Assembly: GCA_024690265.1 (NCBI GenBank)
Contig: JAILCW010000079.1
Coordinates: 1 to 37,306 of the forward strand
Direction: 5' to 3'
Source: Lachnospiraceae bacterium
GTDB lineage: Bacteria > Bacillota > Clostridia > Lachnospirales > Lachnospiraceae
Length of the DNA stretch: 37,306 bases
The notes beneath the pieces are model-generated. The model was not told the DNA's origin and searched no databases. It saw only the letters and a list, made by a program, of their open reading frames with translations. Of the stretch, positions 6,388 through 14,293 are shown in pieces. The number at the start of each line of letters is the position of its first letter. Position 1 is the first letter of the stretch. The position numbers were made by a program, and so were the translations under genes.

Positions 6388-8949
6388 TTGCAGTTATCAT
6401 TCCGTGAAAAAGGTCTGTCCAAAGAAACAAAGCGACGGATTCTTGTGCTGACTTTCATATTTATATTGGCGCTGATATTTTTTGGTGTGGTGTTGAATTT
6501 CCGAGATTCGGAAGAGGTATCCAAGATGAGTGGGGCTACCATGCCAACCATTTCGATGCATGCTTTAGATACCAAGGTGAATGAGCTCCATGGGTATGTG
6601 ATGGAGATGGATGCATGTTATATGCGTGATTCCGTAATACCGCTGGAGGAGAATCGTGTTCTTCCTATGACCATTCATACTTATGGCGCGGAAGTTAGTG
6701 AAATCTCCTATGAGATTCGAAGTCTGGACACGGAGCGTAAGATTGCGGATACGACCATTTCCGACTTTTCCGTAGACGGAGACGAGATTCACGTAGAGCC
6801 GGTATTGGAGAATTTGATTGATGAGGGGACGGAGTATCTCTTAGTGCTGAAGCTCACATGCGAGGAGCGACCACTATATTACTATACGCGAATATTGATA
6901 CCGGTAGAAGCTCATGCTAAAGAGTGCCTGGATTTTGCCAAGGACTTTCATGAGACCAGCATGAATGGAGATTTGGACTCCCTGGCGGTCTATATGGAGA
7001 CATCAGAGTATTCCAACAAGGATACCCTGCAGCATGTAACCATTGAGTCCTCTCTTAGCCAGATTGGATGGAAGACCTTCGATGGTGAGCAGGTTGGTGA
7101 ACCGGTTGTTGAACTGAAGGATATCAGTAGTAATTACAATGTAATCGTATTCTATTATCAGATGAGCCGCAATGGAACCGGTGGTCAGACGGAATACTAT
7201 AATGTAGAAGAATATTTTAAAATACGATATGGTGAAGACCACATGTATCTGTTGGATTATCATCGTGATATGGAGCAGATTCTTATGCCTTCTTTGGTCA
7301 AGGTGGAGGATAATCTAATCACCGTAGGTGTGGCAGATTCTTCTATGAATTATATGTCTAATGAGACCGGCTCCATCGTTGCCTTTGTACAGGCCGGAAG
7401 CTTGTATGAGTATAACCAGAATGCCAAGGAGCTGACAGAAGTCTTCTCCTTCCGAGGATCGGATTTGACGGATTCTCGTACCAATTATGGAGAGCATAAC
7501 ATTCAGATTCTTCATATTGATGAAAGTGGTACCTTGGATTTTGTAGTGTATGGATATATGAATTCCGGAAGCCATGAGGGATTGTGTGGTATTAATTTGT
7601 ACCATTATGACAGTACCGAAAAGCTGGCCAAGGAGCAGGCATTTATTGCATCTACCAAGTCTTATCAGATTTTAAACGCAGGATTTAGTGAACTACTGTA
7701 TCAGTCAACCGATGGTAAGTTCTTCATTATGATGGATGGAACCTTAATCCAGGTAGATTTGATGACGTTAGAAAATAACGAATTGCTATCCAATATGGCG
7801 GATCAGCAATACGCGGTATCCGCATCCGGACGATATATTGCCTGGATGGATGATGCTCAGATATCTACATCCATTCACGTGCGAGACTTGGAGACCGGAC
7901 ATATATACGATGTACATTCCAATGCCGGAGAACTACTTAAGCCGCTGGCATTCATGGAAGATGATTTGGTCTACGGATTGGTTCGGGAAAGTGATATTGA
8001 TGCCGATGCAGCCGGTACGCAGATTTATCCGATGTATCAGGTGCGTATTATTGATATATCCGGTGGCGGCTCTGAAACGCTCAAGACCTATGAGAAGCCG
8101 GGGTATTATGTCACAGAGGTTACCAAGCAGTCTTATACATTGTATCTAGACCGTGTAACCTTGGAGGACGGTGTATATATGGATGCGCCGCAGGATACTA
8201 TCATGAATAGCTCCGGAGAGTTGAACAAAGCGGTAGGAATCCAGGTAGATACGGATGAGAAGCTGGGGGAAGTCATATCTCTGGTGATGGTACCGTTGGA
8301 TGGCAATGAGCATGTATACGTAGTCAAAAATGCGAAAGCAGGATTTGTATTGGAAGGAAGCGACCGAATCATATCCGTAGAAGCATCCAGTGCGCAGGAG
8401 AAATACTATGTATATGTAGGAAGTAGTGTAACCTTAGCTACCACCAATGTAACCAAAGCAATTGTTACCGCAGATGAAGAGATGGGTATCGTTGTGGACA
8501 ATACCCAGAAGTATATATGGAAACGTGGACGTAGTCTGTATCGCTCAGCGTTCCAGGATATTGCGGTAGGAAGCAGTGATGTGGATGCCGACTCCTCCTC
8601 TGCATGTATCAGTGCTATGCTGGTGCGAGAAGGTGAGAATGTAGAGGTTAATACATTGATTGCCCGCGGCGAGACCCCGATTACCGTACTGCAAAGTGCA
8701 TTGAAGGATTACTACATCCTAGATTTAACAGGATGTTCACTGTCCGAAGTTCTGTATTATGTCTCCATTGGCAATCCGGTATACGTTCGAACCGGAGATG
8801 GAGAGGCGCTTCTTATTATTGGATATGACGCAGTCAATATTGATGTGTTTGACCCGGTACAGAATCGTACTTATAAGATTGGGGCAGAAGATGCTCAAGA
8901 GCAGTTTGCGCAGCAGGGAAGCGTATATATCAGTTATATCAAAGAGTAA
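6388..8949 (+). CDS. Membrane-anchored extracytoplasmic propeller-like protein with degenerate C39-like C-terminus
   Basis: An 853-aa protein I cannot assign to a named family. It starts at a TTG preceded by AGGAG with seven bases spacing; no ATG fits better. A basic N-terminus and one membrane helix (about residues 17-38) place the rest outside the cell. An N-terminal domain (about 60-200) precedes a long beta-rich region (about 300-690) with propeller-like strands such as YAVSASGRYIAWMDD and IHVRDLETGHIYDVHSN. The last ~120 residues resemble a C39-like peptidase: Cys740 in SSACISAML aligns with the usual nucleophile, and GNPVYV, LIIGYD and VFDP match the later motifs. However, the residue before ALLIIGYD, normally His, is Glu806. 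The protein may therefore be a non-catalytic binding protein. It is a single-gene unit with its own terminator and is divergent from the CsoR-family gene. Confidence 0.75.
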   Translation: MQLSFREKGLSKETKRRILVLTFIFILALIFFGVVLNFRDSEEVSKMSGATMPTISMHALDTKVNELHGYVMEMDACYMRDSVIPLEENRVLPMTIHTYGAEVSEISYEIRSLDTERKIADTTISDFSVDGDEIHVEPVLENLIDEGTEYLLVLKLTCEERPLYYYTRILIPVEAHAKECLDFAKDFHETSMNGDLDSLAVYMETSEYSNKDTLQHVTIESSLSQIGWKTFDGEQVGEPVVELKDISSNYNVIVFYYQMSRNGTGGQTEYYNVEEYFKIRYGEDHMYLLDYHRDMEQILMPSLVKVEDNLITVGVADSSMNYMSNETGSIVAFVQAGSLYEYNQNAKELTEVFSFRGSDLTDSRTNYGEHNIQILHIDESGTLDFVVYGYMNSGSHEGLCGINLYHYDSTEKLAKEQAFIASTKSYQILNAGFSELLYQSTDGKFFIMMDGTLIQVDLMTLENNELLSNMADQQYAVSASGRYIAWMDDAQISTSIHVRDLETGHIYDVHSNAGELLKPLAFMEDDLVYGLVRESDIDADAAGTQIYPMYQVRIIDISGGGSETLKTYEKPGYYVTEVTKQSYTLYLDRVTLEDGVYMDAPQDTIMNSSGELNKAVGIQVDTDEKLGEVISLVMVPLDGNEHVYVVKNAKAGFVLEGSDRIISVEASSAQEKYYVYVGSSVTLATTNVTKAIVTADEEMGIVVDNTQKYIWKRGRSLYRSAFQDIAVGSSDVDADSSSACISAMLVREGENVEVNTLIARGETPITVLQSALKDYYILDLTGCSLSEVLYYVSIGNPVYVRTGDGEALLIIGYDAVNIDVFDPVQNRTYKIGAEDAQEQFAQQGSVYISYIKE

Positions 8950-8952
8950 AGA

Positions 8953-8981
8953 AAAGCCTGTCGGATGATCCGACAGGCTTT
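8953..8981. terminator. Bidirectional intrinsic terminator between convergent genes
   Basis: A perfect 12-bp stem (AAAGCCTGTCGG with CCGACAGGCTTT) and a five-base loop lie four bases after the stop at 8949 and 15 bases before the convergent prs stop. A and T runs on the two sides suit termination in both directions. Confidence 0.88.
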
Positions 8982-8995
8982 GTTATTGTTCGTTA

Positions 8996-10177
8996 TTAAT
9001 ATTCGCCTTTGCGATACTTCTCTACCAAGGAATTGATACGCTCGTATGGATCCAATAAGGAAGCAATGGAGCAATCATGATTCAAAGTATCAATGATGTA
9101 AGCGATGTATTTGCTCATGTCGCAACTGATGTAGTAGTCGCGGCTTAAGAGCTCAGGTGTCTGGTAAGCTAAGTTGGTAGTAACTACACGATAGATTAGG
9201 CCTTCTTCAACAGCCTTATCAAAACTTGCCATACCATTGGTGAACAAACCGAAGGTTGCAACAGCAAAGATACGGTTTGCTTTACGCTTCTTCAACTCTC
9301 TGGCAACATCAATCATAGATTCGCCGGAAGAAATCATATCATCAACGATGATAACGTCCTTGCCCTCAACAGAAGAACCAAGGAACTCGTGAGCAACGAT
9401 TGGGTTACGTCCATCAACAATCTTGCTGTAGTCGCGACGCTTGTAGAACATACCCATGTCTACGCCTAAAACGCTGGCCATATAAACAGCACGGTTGGTA
9501 CCGCCTTCATCTGGGGAGATAATCATCAAGTGATCGTTATCTAACTGCAAATCCTTAACGTTCTTGCAGATGCCCTTAATAAACTGGTAGGTTGGTTGAA
9601 CGGTCTCAAATCCATGAAGTGGAATAGCATTCTGTACACGAGGATCATGTGCATCAAAGGTGATGATATTATCAACGCCCATTGCAACCAACTCCTGAAG
9701 TGCTAAAGCACAGTCCAAAGACTCACGAGCGGTACGGCGATGCTGACGTCCTTCATATAAGAATGGGATAATTACGGTAATGCGCTTACCCTTGCCACCT
9801 GCAGCAGCAATGATACGTTTCAAGTCAGAATAGATATCATCCGGAGACATGTGGTTGGTCTGACCACATACAGTATAAGTCAGGCTCCAGTTGGTGACAT
9901 CCACCATGATATATAAGTCCAAGCCACGAATAGACTGACTAAAGCTGCCCTTGGCTTCGCCGGAACCAAAACGCGGTGTATTCACCGGTACAAGATAGGA
10001 ACCACTCTGATAGGTGGTACGTTCGATATCGTCTAAGTGATCGGAAGCACGATTGGCTCTCCAATCAACGAGGTAATTGTCGACCTTGGTTCCAATTTTG
10101 GAAATGCTCTTGTGAGCAATTAAACCAACGGGAGCAATGGGTTTACGGGTTACTAACGTGTCATCATTGCGTGGCAT
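8996..10177 (-). CDS. prs: Ribose-phosphate pyrophosphokinase
   Basis: A 393-aa enzyme, making PRPP from ribose 5-phosphate and ATP for purine, pyrimidine, His and Trp synthesis. Recognisable features are the catalytic flexible-loop region YKRRDYSKIVDGRN (about 245-258), FDAHDPRVQNAI (174-185), PDEGGTNRA (222-230) and the PRPP-binding loop VIIVDDMISSGES (275-287). It is about 75 residues longer than the usual ~315-aa enzyme. The extra length lies mostly at the N-terminus and around residues 85-130, a form I associate with Lachnospiraceae and relatives. GGAGG lies nine bases before the ATG. It follows the helicase-loader gene on the same strand, with a probable promoter of its own. Confidence 0.93.
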   Translation of the reverse strand: MPRNDDTLVTRKPIAPVGLIAHKSISKIGTKVDNYLVDWRANRASDHLDDIERTTYQSGSYLVPVNTPRFGSGEAKGSFSQSIRGLDLYIMVDVTNWSLTYTVCGQTNHMSPDDIYSDLKRIIAAAGGKGKRITVIIPFLYEGRQHRRTARESLDCALALQELVAMGVDNIITFDAHDPRVQNAIPLHGFETVQPTYQFIKGICKNVKDLQLDNDHLMIISPDEGGTNRAVYMASVLGVDMGMFYKRRDYSKIVDGRNPIVAHEFLGSSVEGKDVIIVDDMISSGESMIDVARELKKRKANRIFAVATFGLFTNGMASFDKAVEEGLIYRVVTTNLAYQTPELLSRDYYISCDMSKYIAYIIDTLNHDCSIASLLDPYERINSLVEKYRKGEY

Positions 10178-10217
10178 GAATAGAATCCTCCATATAGGGT
10201 GTTATCGTTGCGGTATA

Positions 10218-10246
10218 GTTGTAACATAGAATGCGCCATCTTTCAA
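10218..10246 (-). promoter_or_regulatory. Candidate promoter of prs
   Basis: Minus-strand TTGAAA (10241-10246), 17 bases, TACAAC (10218-10223), within the 76-base gap upstream of prs. The -10 box is a modest match. No terminator separates prs from the upstream gene, so read-through is also likely. Confidence 0.45.
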
Positions 10247-10253
10247 GAATGAA

Positions 10254-11264
10254 TTAGAATTCGGAAAGACTTTTCTGAACGCGAATGTCCTGACCAAATA
10301 AAGTTATCAAGGTATAGTGCTCAATGAAGCGGGATGAAATACGTTCACCATAAGTGTTTGCAATGTCACCAATTCGTAAGTTAGTAGAAATAACGGTGGA
10401 ACGCTTATGTAACAAGCGCTCATTGATGCATTGGAATAATTGAGAAGTAGTAAAGGAATTGGAAAACTCCGTTCCTAAATCATCAATAATAAGCAAATCA
10501 CAATCAAAAATATTCTTGTATGGAACTGTATCATCATCGGAAGCATCCTTCTTATGGAAGGTATTCTTCTCGAAAATCTCAAACAACTGGAATGCAGTAA
10601 GATAAATCACGGAATAGCCCTGATCTAATACAGCCTTGCCAATGCAATTGGAAAGGTAAGTCTTACCAACACCGGTATCTCCAAATAATAGAATATTGTC
10701 ATGTCTGGTGGAAAAATTGTGGACGAAATCCAATGCGTCCTCGTATGCCTTGTGAGCGTTCTCCTTGGCGGAGATGCCGGAACCAGACTTGTCATCGTAG
10801 TAATCATCCGCATAGTAATCGAAGGAGAAATGATCAAAGTTCTCAACTTCAAAAACTTTCTGGATGTGTTCCTGCGAATAAAGAAGATCAATGGCACGCT
10901 GTGTAAAGCAATGGCATGGACGATGGTCGATATAACCGGTATCCTTGCAGTCCGGACAGTGATATGGGGGATTGAGATAATCTACCCCATATCCGTGGGA
11001 CTGAAGTAAAGACAGCTTCTCCTGAATGAGCTCTTCGATTTTGCTGTGAAGATTGGAGGTGTCAACCGATCCAGTCAAGCCCCCCTCTATACTTGCCTGG
11101 ATCAAATCAACACTAGAAGTAGCTATCTCGTTGTCGATGGCTTGGAAACGAGGGATCTTGGCATAGATTTCCTCGCGTCGATTATGAATCAAAGACTCAC
11201 GGTCGGACCGCAAGATCTCATACTGGCGCATAATTTGATCATATTGATGATTTGTTAATGACAT
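10254..11264 (-). CDS. dnaI: DnaI/DnaC-like AAA+ helicase loader
   Basis: A 336-aa protein expected to load the replicative helicase DnaC/DnaB at origins and restart sites. An N-terminal helical region (about 1-95) precedes a four-Cys zinc-binding cluster (YHCPDCKDTGYIDHRPCHCF, Cys103, 106, 117, 119) typical of the helicase-contacting part of DnaI. The AAA+ ATPase follows: Walker A GDTGVGKT (195-202), Walker B LLIIDDLG (257-264), sensor-1 ISTN (292-295) and an arginine-finger region GERISSRF (306-313). It begins 17 bases after the dnaD-like gene, so the two are probably cotranscribed. RefSeq-style naming may be simply ATP-binding protein; the symbol is by analogy with Bacillus dnaI. Confidence 0.88.
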   Translation of the reverse strand: MSLTNHQYDQIMRQYEILRSDRESLIHNRREEIYAKIPRFQAIDNEIATSSVDLIQASIEGGLTGSVDTSNLHSKIEELIQEKLSLLQSHGYGVDYLNPPYHCPDCKDTGYIDHRPCHCFTQRAIDLLYSQEHIQKVFEVENFDHFSFDYYADDYYDDKSGSGISAKENAHKAYEDALDFVHNFSTRHDNILLFGDTGVGKTYLSNCIGKAVLDQGYSVIYLTAFQLFEIFEKNTFHKKDASDDDTVPYKNIFDCDLLIIDDLGTEFSNSFTTSQLFQCINERLLHKRSTVISTNLRIGDIANTYGERISSRFIEHYTLITLFGQDIRVQKSLSEF

Positions 11265-11281
11265 GATCTCTAGTTTTCTCC

Positions 11282-12388
11282 CTAACGACGTTTCTGTAGT
11301 AGCTTGGCTTCTAAGGCATCGTAGTCATATTCACGCTCGTCAAAATTACGGAAGCGGTTGGTACGAGCATTAGAAGCAGCGGTGGCATTCCGCGGTGCAG
11401 ATGTGGCCTTCTTGCGACGGTTGGCATCGAAGGTGGCATCTAAGGATTGAACATCTTCTAATGTATGAACCTTGGATTGATGCCACTTACGAAGAATGGA
11501 ATCCGCGTAATCGAAGCTCGGTTTCTGAATGGTAAGAATGGTACGATTCAGAGCTTCTTGAACGATGGCAATTGGGAATCCGTATTCTCGTTCCCATCGC
11601 TTTACGTAATCCATTTCCACATCTGTGAGATTCCGCCCCGATATACCAAAAGCTTTGGCAACAGCTCTGGTATACTCGGAACGTAACTCGTTTTCCCCTT
11701 TGGCTTGGCTGACGGTCTTAATACCTGCTTCGGCCCAATTAATAGCCACCTTGTTCATATAGTGAAAACTGGAATGATTCTTGCTGATACAATACTCTAC
11801 CAAGTATTCAATAAGTTCTACGGACATTTGCAATTCATCATACCAGAACATCAAGGTCTGTAGTTCGCTGCTCTTCAGAGGCTTGCCAATGTACATTTCA
11901 GTGACACGGGTGAATTCCTTCACCTCAGCCTGAGATGAAAAAATGGCTAACTCATCGGAAGAATAAGTTCGCTGCTGTGGAACGCTGGAGGTGACAGTCT
12001 TATCAGGTGCAATCTGAGTCACCATGGAAACCGTTGAAACAACCGGTGAAATCGGCTCCACAGGAGTAGAACTTTGCGGTACCGGTGTGGAGTACGGATC
12101 CAGTAGGCAAATCCCGATGAGATCACCTGCTTCGTCATATTCTAAACGAAGTAGATTCTGTCGTTCCCAATACTCAAGGGCGCGCTTGATATCACGCTGT
12201 GTATGGTCGAGCTTGTCTGCCATGGCTGAAATGGAAAAATCCATTCCTTCCTGTGACAAGCAACGAAGCATGTACAGGTAAATCTTGACGTACTCCCCGT
12301 TGGCGTCCTTCATGAAATTGTCAATAAACGTATTGGAAACACAAGTCACCTGGCGAGAGGTACTTGTGTGCAACATAATATCTGACAT
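11282..12388 (-). CDS. DnaD-domain replication-initiation protein
   Basis: A 368-aa protein with an N-terminal winged-helix-like region (about 20-100), a low-complexity Pro/Ser/Thr/Val linker (about 100-140), and two tandem DnaD-type helical domains (about 155-235 and 238-315). The second contains FDYADSILRKW, the Y-x3-IL-x2-W signature of DnaD domains. A basic, Arg/Asn-rich tail (about 330-368) could contact DNA. DnaD-family proteins act with DnaB and DnaI to recruit the helicase at the origin in Firmicutes. The ATG at 12386-12388 is preceded by a moderate GAGGGA-type site. It is the first gene of the pair with the helicase loader. Whether it is the functional DnaD or DnaB equivalent cannot be decided from sequence alone. 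Confidence 0.88.
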   Translation of the reverse strand: MSDIMLHTSTSRQVTCVSNTFIDNFMKDANGEYVKIYLYMLRCLSQEGMDFSISAMADKLDHTQRDIKRALEYWERQNLLRLEYDEAGDLIGICLLDPYSTPVPQSSTPVEPISPVVSTVSMVTQIAPDKTVTSSVPQQRTYSSDELAIFSSQAEVKEFTRVTEMYIGKPLKSSELQTLMFWYDELQMSVELIEYLVEYCISKNHSSFHYMNKVAINWAEAGIKTVSQAKGENELRSEYTRAVAKAFGISGRNLTDVEMDYVKRWEREYGFPIAIVQEALNRTILTIQKPSFDYADSILRKWHQSKVHTLEDVQSLDATFDANRRKKATSAPRNATAASNARTNRFRNFDEREYDYDALEAKLLQKRR

Positions 12389-12420
12389 AGTTAATACTTC
12401 CCTCTCTCTAACCTAACGGA

Positions 12421-12449
12421 ATCATAGCATAACATTTTTGGATTGAAAA
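12421..12449 (-). promoter_or_regulatory. Promoter of the dnaD-like/dnaI operon
   Basis: Minus-strand TTTTCA (12444-12449), 17 bases, TATGAT (12421-12426). Predicted initiation near 12414 gives a leader of about 25 bases before the ATG. The DnaA-box pairs lie about 50-150 bases upstream of the -35 box. Confidence 0.55.
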
Positions 12450-12495
12450 GAGGAAAAATTGGCGGAAACCCAGTAAAATCAAGGGTTTACGGGAA

Positions 12496-12600
12496 TGTGG
12501 ATAATGTGGATAAATCGGAAAAGTACCGATAAATGGGCAAAAGAAATCCACACAAGAATTGGTATAAAATCACCAGCTCCTGTGTGGATAATGTTGATAA
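12496..12600. promoter_or_regulatory. Cluster of DnaA-box-like 9-mers
   Basis: TGTGGATAA, the complement of the consensus DnaA box TTATCCACA, occurs exactly at 12496-12504, 12505-12513 and 12583-12591. A one-mismatch copy, TGTTGATAA, is at 12592-12600. They form two abutting pairs, so an 18-base block is repeated 87 bases later with one change. The cluster fills the gap between murC and the promoter of the replication-initiation operon. DnaA regulation or titration is an inference. The right-hand pair overlaps the stem of the probable murC terminator. Confidence 0.6.
12538..12589 (-). terminator. Probable intrinsic terminator of murC
   Basis: Read on the minus strand, ATCCACACAGGAGCTGG (12589-12573) pairs with CCAATTCTTGTGTGGAT (12562-12546) over 17 positions with two G-U pairs and one mismatch, around a ten-base loop. 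A TTTCTTTTG-like tail follows. The outer nine base pairs are perfect. It starts about 15 bases after the murC stop. Confidence 0.65.
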
Positions 12601-12603
12601 CTT

Positions 12604-13980
12604 TTATTTTAAGAGGTTTTCTCCAATGGTATAGACGTTTCCGGCGCCCATAGTTATCAACAGATCACCGTTCATAGAATTTTCTTTTAAATATTCTTCT
12701 ATGTCGTCAAAACTTGAAAAATATTCACAAGGTGTACCTAACTCCAAAATCTTGGCCTGCAGGTCACGGGAGCTGATATTGTAAATATCCTTCTCACGAG
12801 CTGCATAGATATCAGCCAGTACTACCTGATCCGCCTGAGATAATACCTTGGCAAAGTCATCTAAGAACGCCAGCGTACGTGTATAGGTGTGTGGCTGGAA
12901 GCAAACAACCAAGCGGTCGTGTGGGTAGTTCTTCGCTGCTGCAAGGGATGCCGCAATCTCTGTTGGATGATGTGCGTAATCATCGATGATGGTAGCGCCC
13001 TTGAACGTGCCCTTGTACTCAAAACGACGATTGGCGCCGCCAAAGTCAGCCAGTCCCAACTGAATCTGTTCATAAGAAAGACCCATAGCGCGCGCAACGG
13101 CAACCACGGAAAGCGCGTTGGTAACGTTATGTAATCCCGGTACATGTAAGGTAATAGGTCCTAATGTTTCGCCAAACGCAACCGGCGTAAAGGTTGCACA
13201 ACCAAGCTCATCAAAGGTAATGTCCGTTGGATAGTAGTCGTAGGACTCAGAACGGCCAAAGGTAATAACCTGACAATCCAAGCCCTCTGTAATGGTATTC
13301 ACCTCTGGAATCTCACCATTGATAACAAGCGCGCCATCGCTGGAAGTGTTGGCAGCAAACTGATGGAAACTGTCGCGGATATCATCAATATCCTTGAAGA
13401 AATCCAAATGCTCTGCCTCAACATTTAGGATGATGCTGTACTTCGGGAAGAAGGACAGGAAACTATTGGTGTATTCACAAGCTTCGGTTAAGAAAAGATC
13501 AGAATCACCAACGTGGATGTTGCTGCCGATTGCCTTGAGGAAACCGCCGATGGAAATGGTAGGGTCTTCCTGGCCTCGTAACAGTACCTGACTCATCATG
13601 GAAGTAGTGGTTGTCTTGCCATGGGTACCTGCGACAGCAATTGAACGCTCGTACTGAGCCATAATCTGTCCCAACAAATCTGCACGGGTAAGCATTGGGA
13701 GATGCTTGGAAACAGCAGCTTTGAACTCCGGATTTTCCGGATGAATCGCTGCGGTATAAACGACAACGTCAATGTCGTCGGTAATATTCTCAGCACTTTG
13801 TGGATAAGAAATGTGGATGCCCTTCGCAGTCAATCCGTTTGTGACATCGCTCTCGCGCATGTCGGAGCCGGATACTACAAACTTCCAGTCCAAGAGGATT
13901 TCAGCCAATCCGCTCATGCTGATACCACCGATGCCAATAAAGTGCACGTGCATCGGTTTGGAAAAATCGATTTTGTACAT
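12604..13980 (-). CDS. murC: UDP-N-acetylmuramate--L-alanine ligase
   Basis: A 458-aa cytoplasmic Mur ligase that adds L-alanine to UDP-MurNAc, the first amino acid of the peptidoglycan stem peptide. The N-terminal Rossmann-like domain has HFIGIGGISMSGLA (13-26), and the ATP-binding P-loop is AGTHGKTTTT (117-126). The EAcEYtNSFLsF segment, NVEAEHLDFF, the DDYAHHPTEI motif and the QPHTYTR motif are all characteristic of MurC. Length is standard. AAAGGGA precedes the ATG. It is monocistronic by appearance, with its own promoter in the divergent region shared with glgC and a terminator before the dnaD-like gene. Confidence 0.97.
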   Translation of the reverse strand: MYKIDFSKPMHVHFIGIGGISMSGLAEILLDWKFVVSGSDMRESDVTNGLTAKGIHISYPQSAENITDDIDVVVYTAAIHPENPEFKAAVSKHLPMLTRADLLGQIMAQYERSIAVAGTHGKTTTTSMMSQVLLRGQEDPTISIGGFLKAIGSNIHVGDSDLFLTEACEYTNSFLSFFPKYSIILNVEAEHLDFFKDIDDIRDSFHQFAANTSSDGALVINGEIPEVNTITEGLDCQVITFGRSESYDYYPTDITFDELGCATFTPVAFGETLGPITLHVPGLHNVTNALSVVAVARAMGLSYEQIQLGLADFGGANRRFEYKGTFKGATIIDDYAHHPTEIAASLAAAKNYPHDRLVVCFQPHTYTRTLAFLDDFAKVLSQADQVVLADIYAAREKDIYNISSRDLQAKILELGTPCEYFSSFDDIEEYLKENSMNGDLLITMGAGNVYTIGENLLK

Positions 13981-14024
13981 AAAATAAAGTCCCTTTCTTT
14001 ATAAAAGAAGTTGAGCCTTTACTT

Positions 14025-14052
14025 ATTATAGTCGCCATTTTATTTTTTGCAA
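14025..14052 (-). promoter_or_regulatory. Promoter of murC
   Basis: Minus-strand TTGCAA (14047-14052), 16 bases, TATAAT (14025-14030), giving a start near 14018 and a leader of about 38 bases. The 313-base gap 13981-14293 holds this promoter, the glgC promoter and an inverted repeat between them. Confidence 0.65.
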
Positions 14053-14123
14053 TTGCCAAATGAAAGAAGAACGTCTAAAGACGGGAAGAAATCTTACCTT
14101 ATAGTATATATATTGTGTAAGTT

Positions 14124-14153
14124 GTTTTACATGTGTTCAACATGTAGTAAAAC
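14124..14153. promoter_or_regulatory. Inverted repeat in the murC-glgC divergent region
   Basis: GTTTTAC (14124-14130) and GTAAAAC (14147-14153) are perfect inverted arms. Nested inside is a second inverted pair, ACATG (14129-14133) and CATGT (14141-14145). There is no U-tract in either direction. It lies about 43 bases upstream of the glgC -35 box and about 70 bases upstream of the murC -35 box, so a regulator site is plausible. Confidence 0.45.
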
Positions 14154-14195
14154 TATTGAAAATGACGGAAAATATAAGGAATTTCGGGATTGTTC

Positions 14196-14225
14196 TTGAA
14201 CAAATTTCTGACAATATGCTATACT
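14196..14225 (+). promoter_or_regulatory. Promoter of glgC
   Basis: TTGAAC (14196-14201), 18 bases, TATACT (14220-14225). Predicted initiation near 14232 leaves a leader of about 60 bases that ends in GAGGTGA before the ATG. Confidence 0.65.
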
Positions 14226-14293
14226 GATTCTATCGAAATCCTTGTAGTCTTGAGGGGAAACAGAGAAGAAGGAAATCGCGAGGTGACTAGAGT

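Noticed and set aside
12389-12603. Chromosomal replication origin at the DnaA-box cluster
   Set aside because: No dnaA, dnaN, recF or rpmH nearby, and only four boxes with no clear AT-rich unwinding region next to them; a regulatory or titration site is the safer reading.
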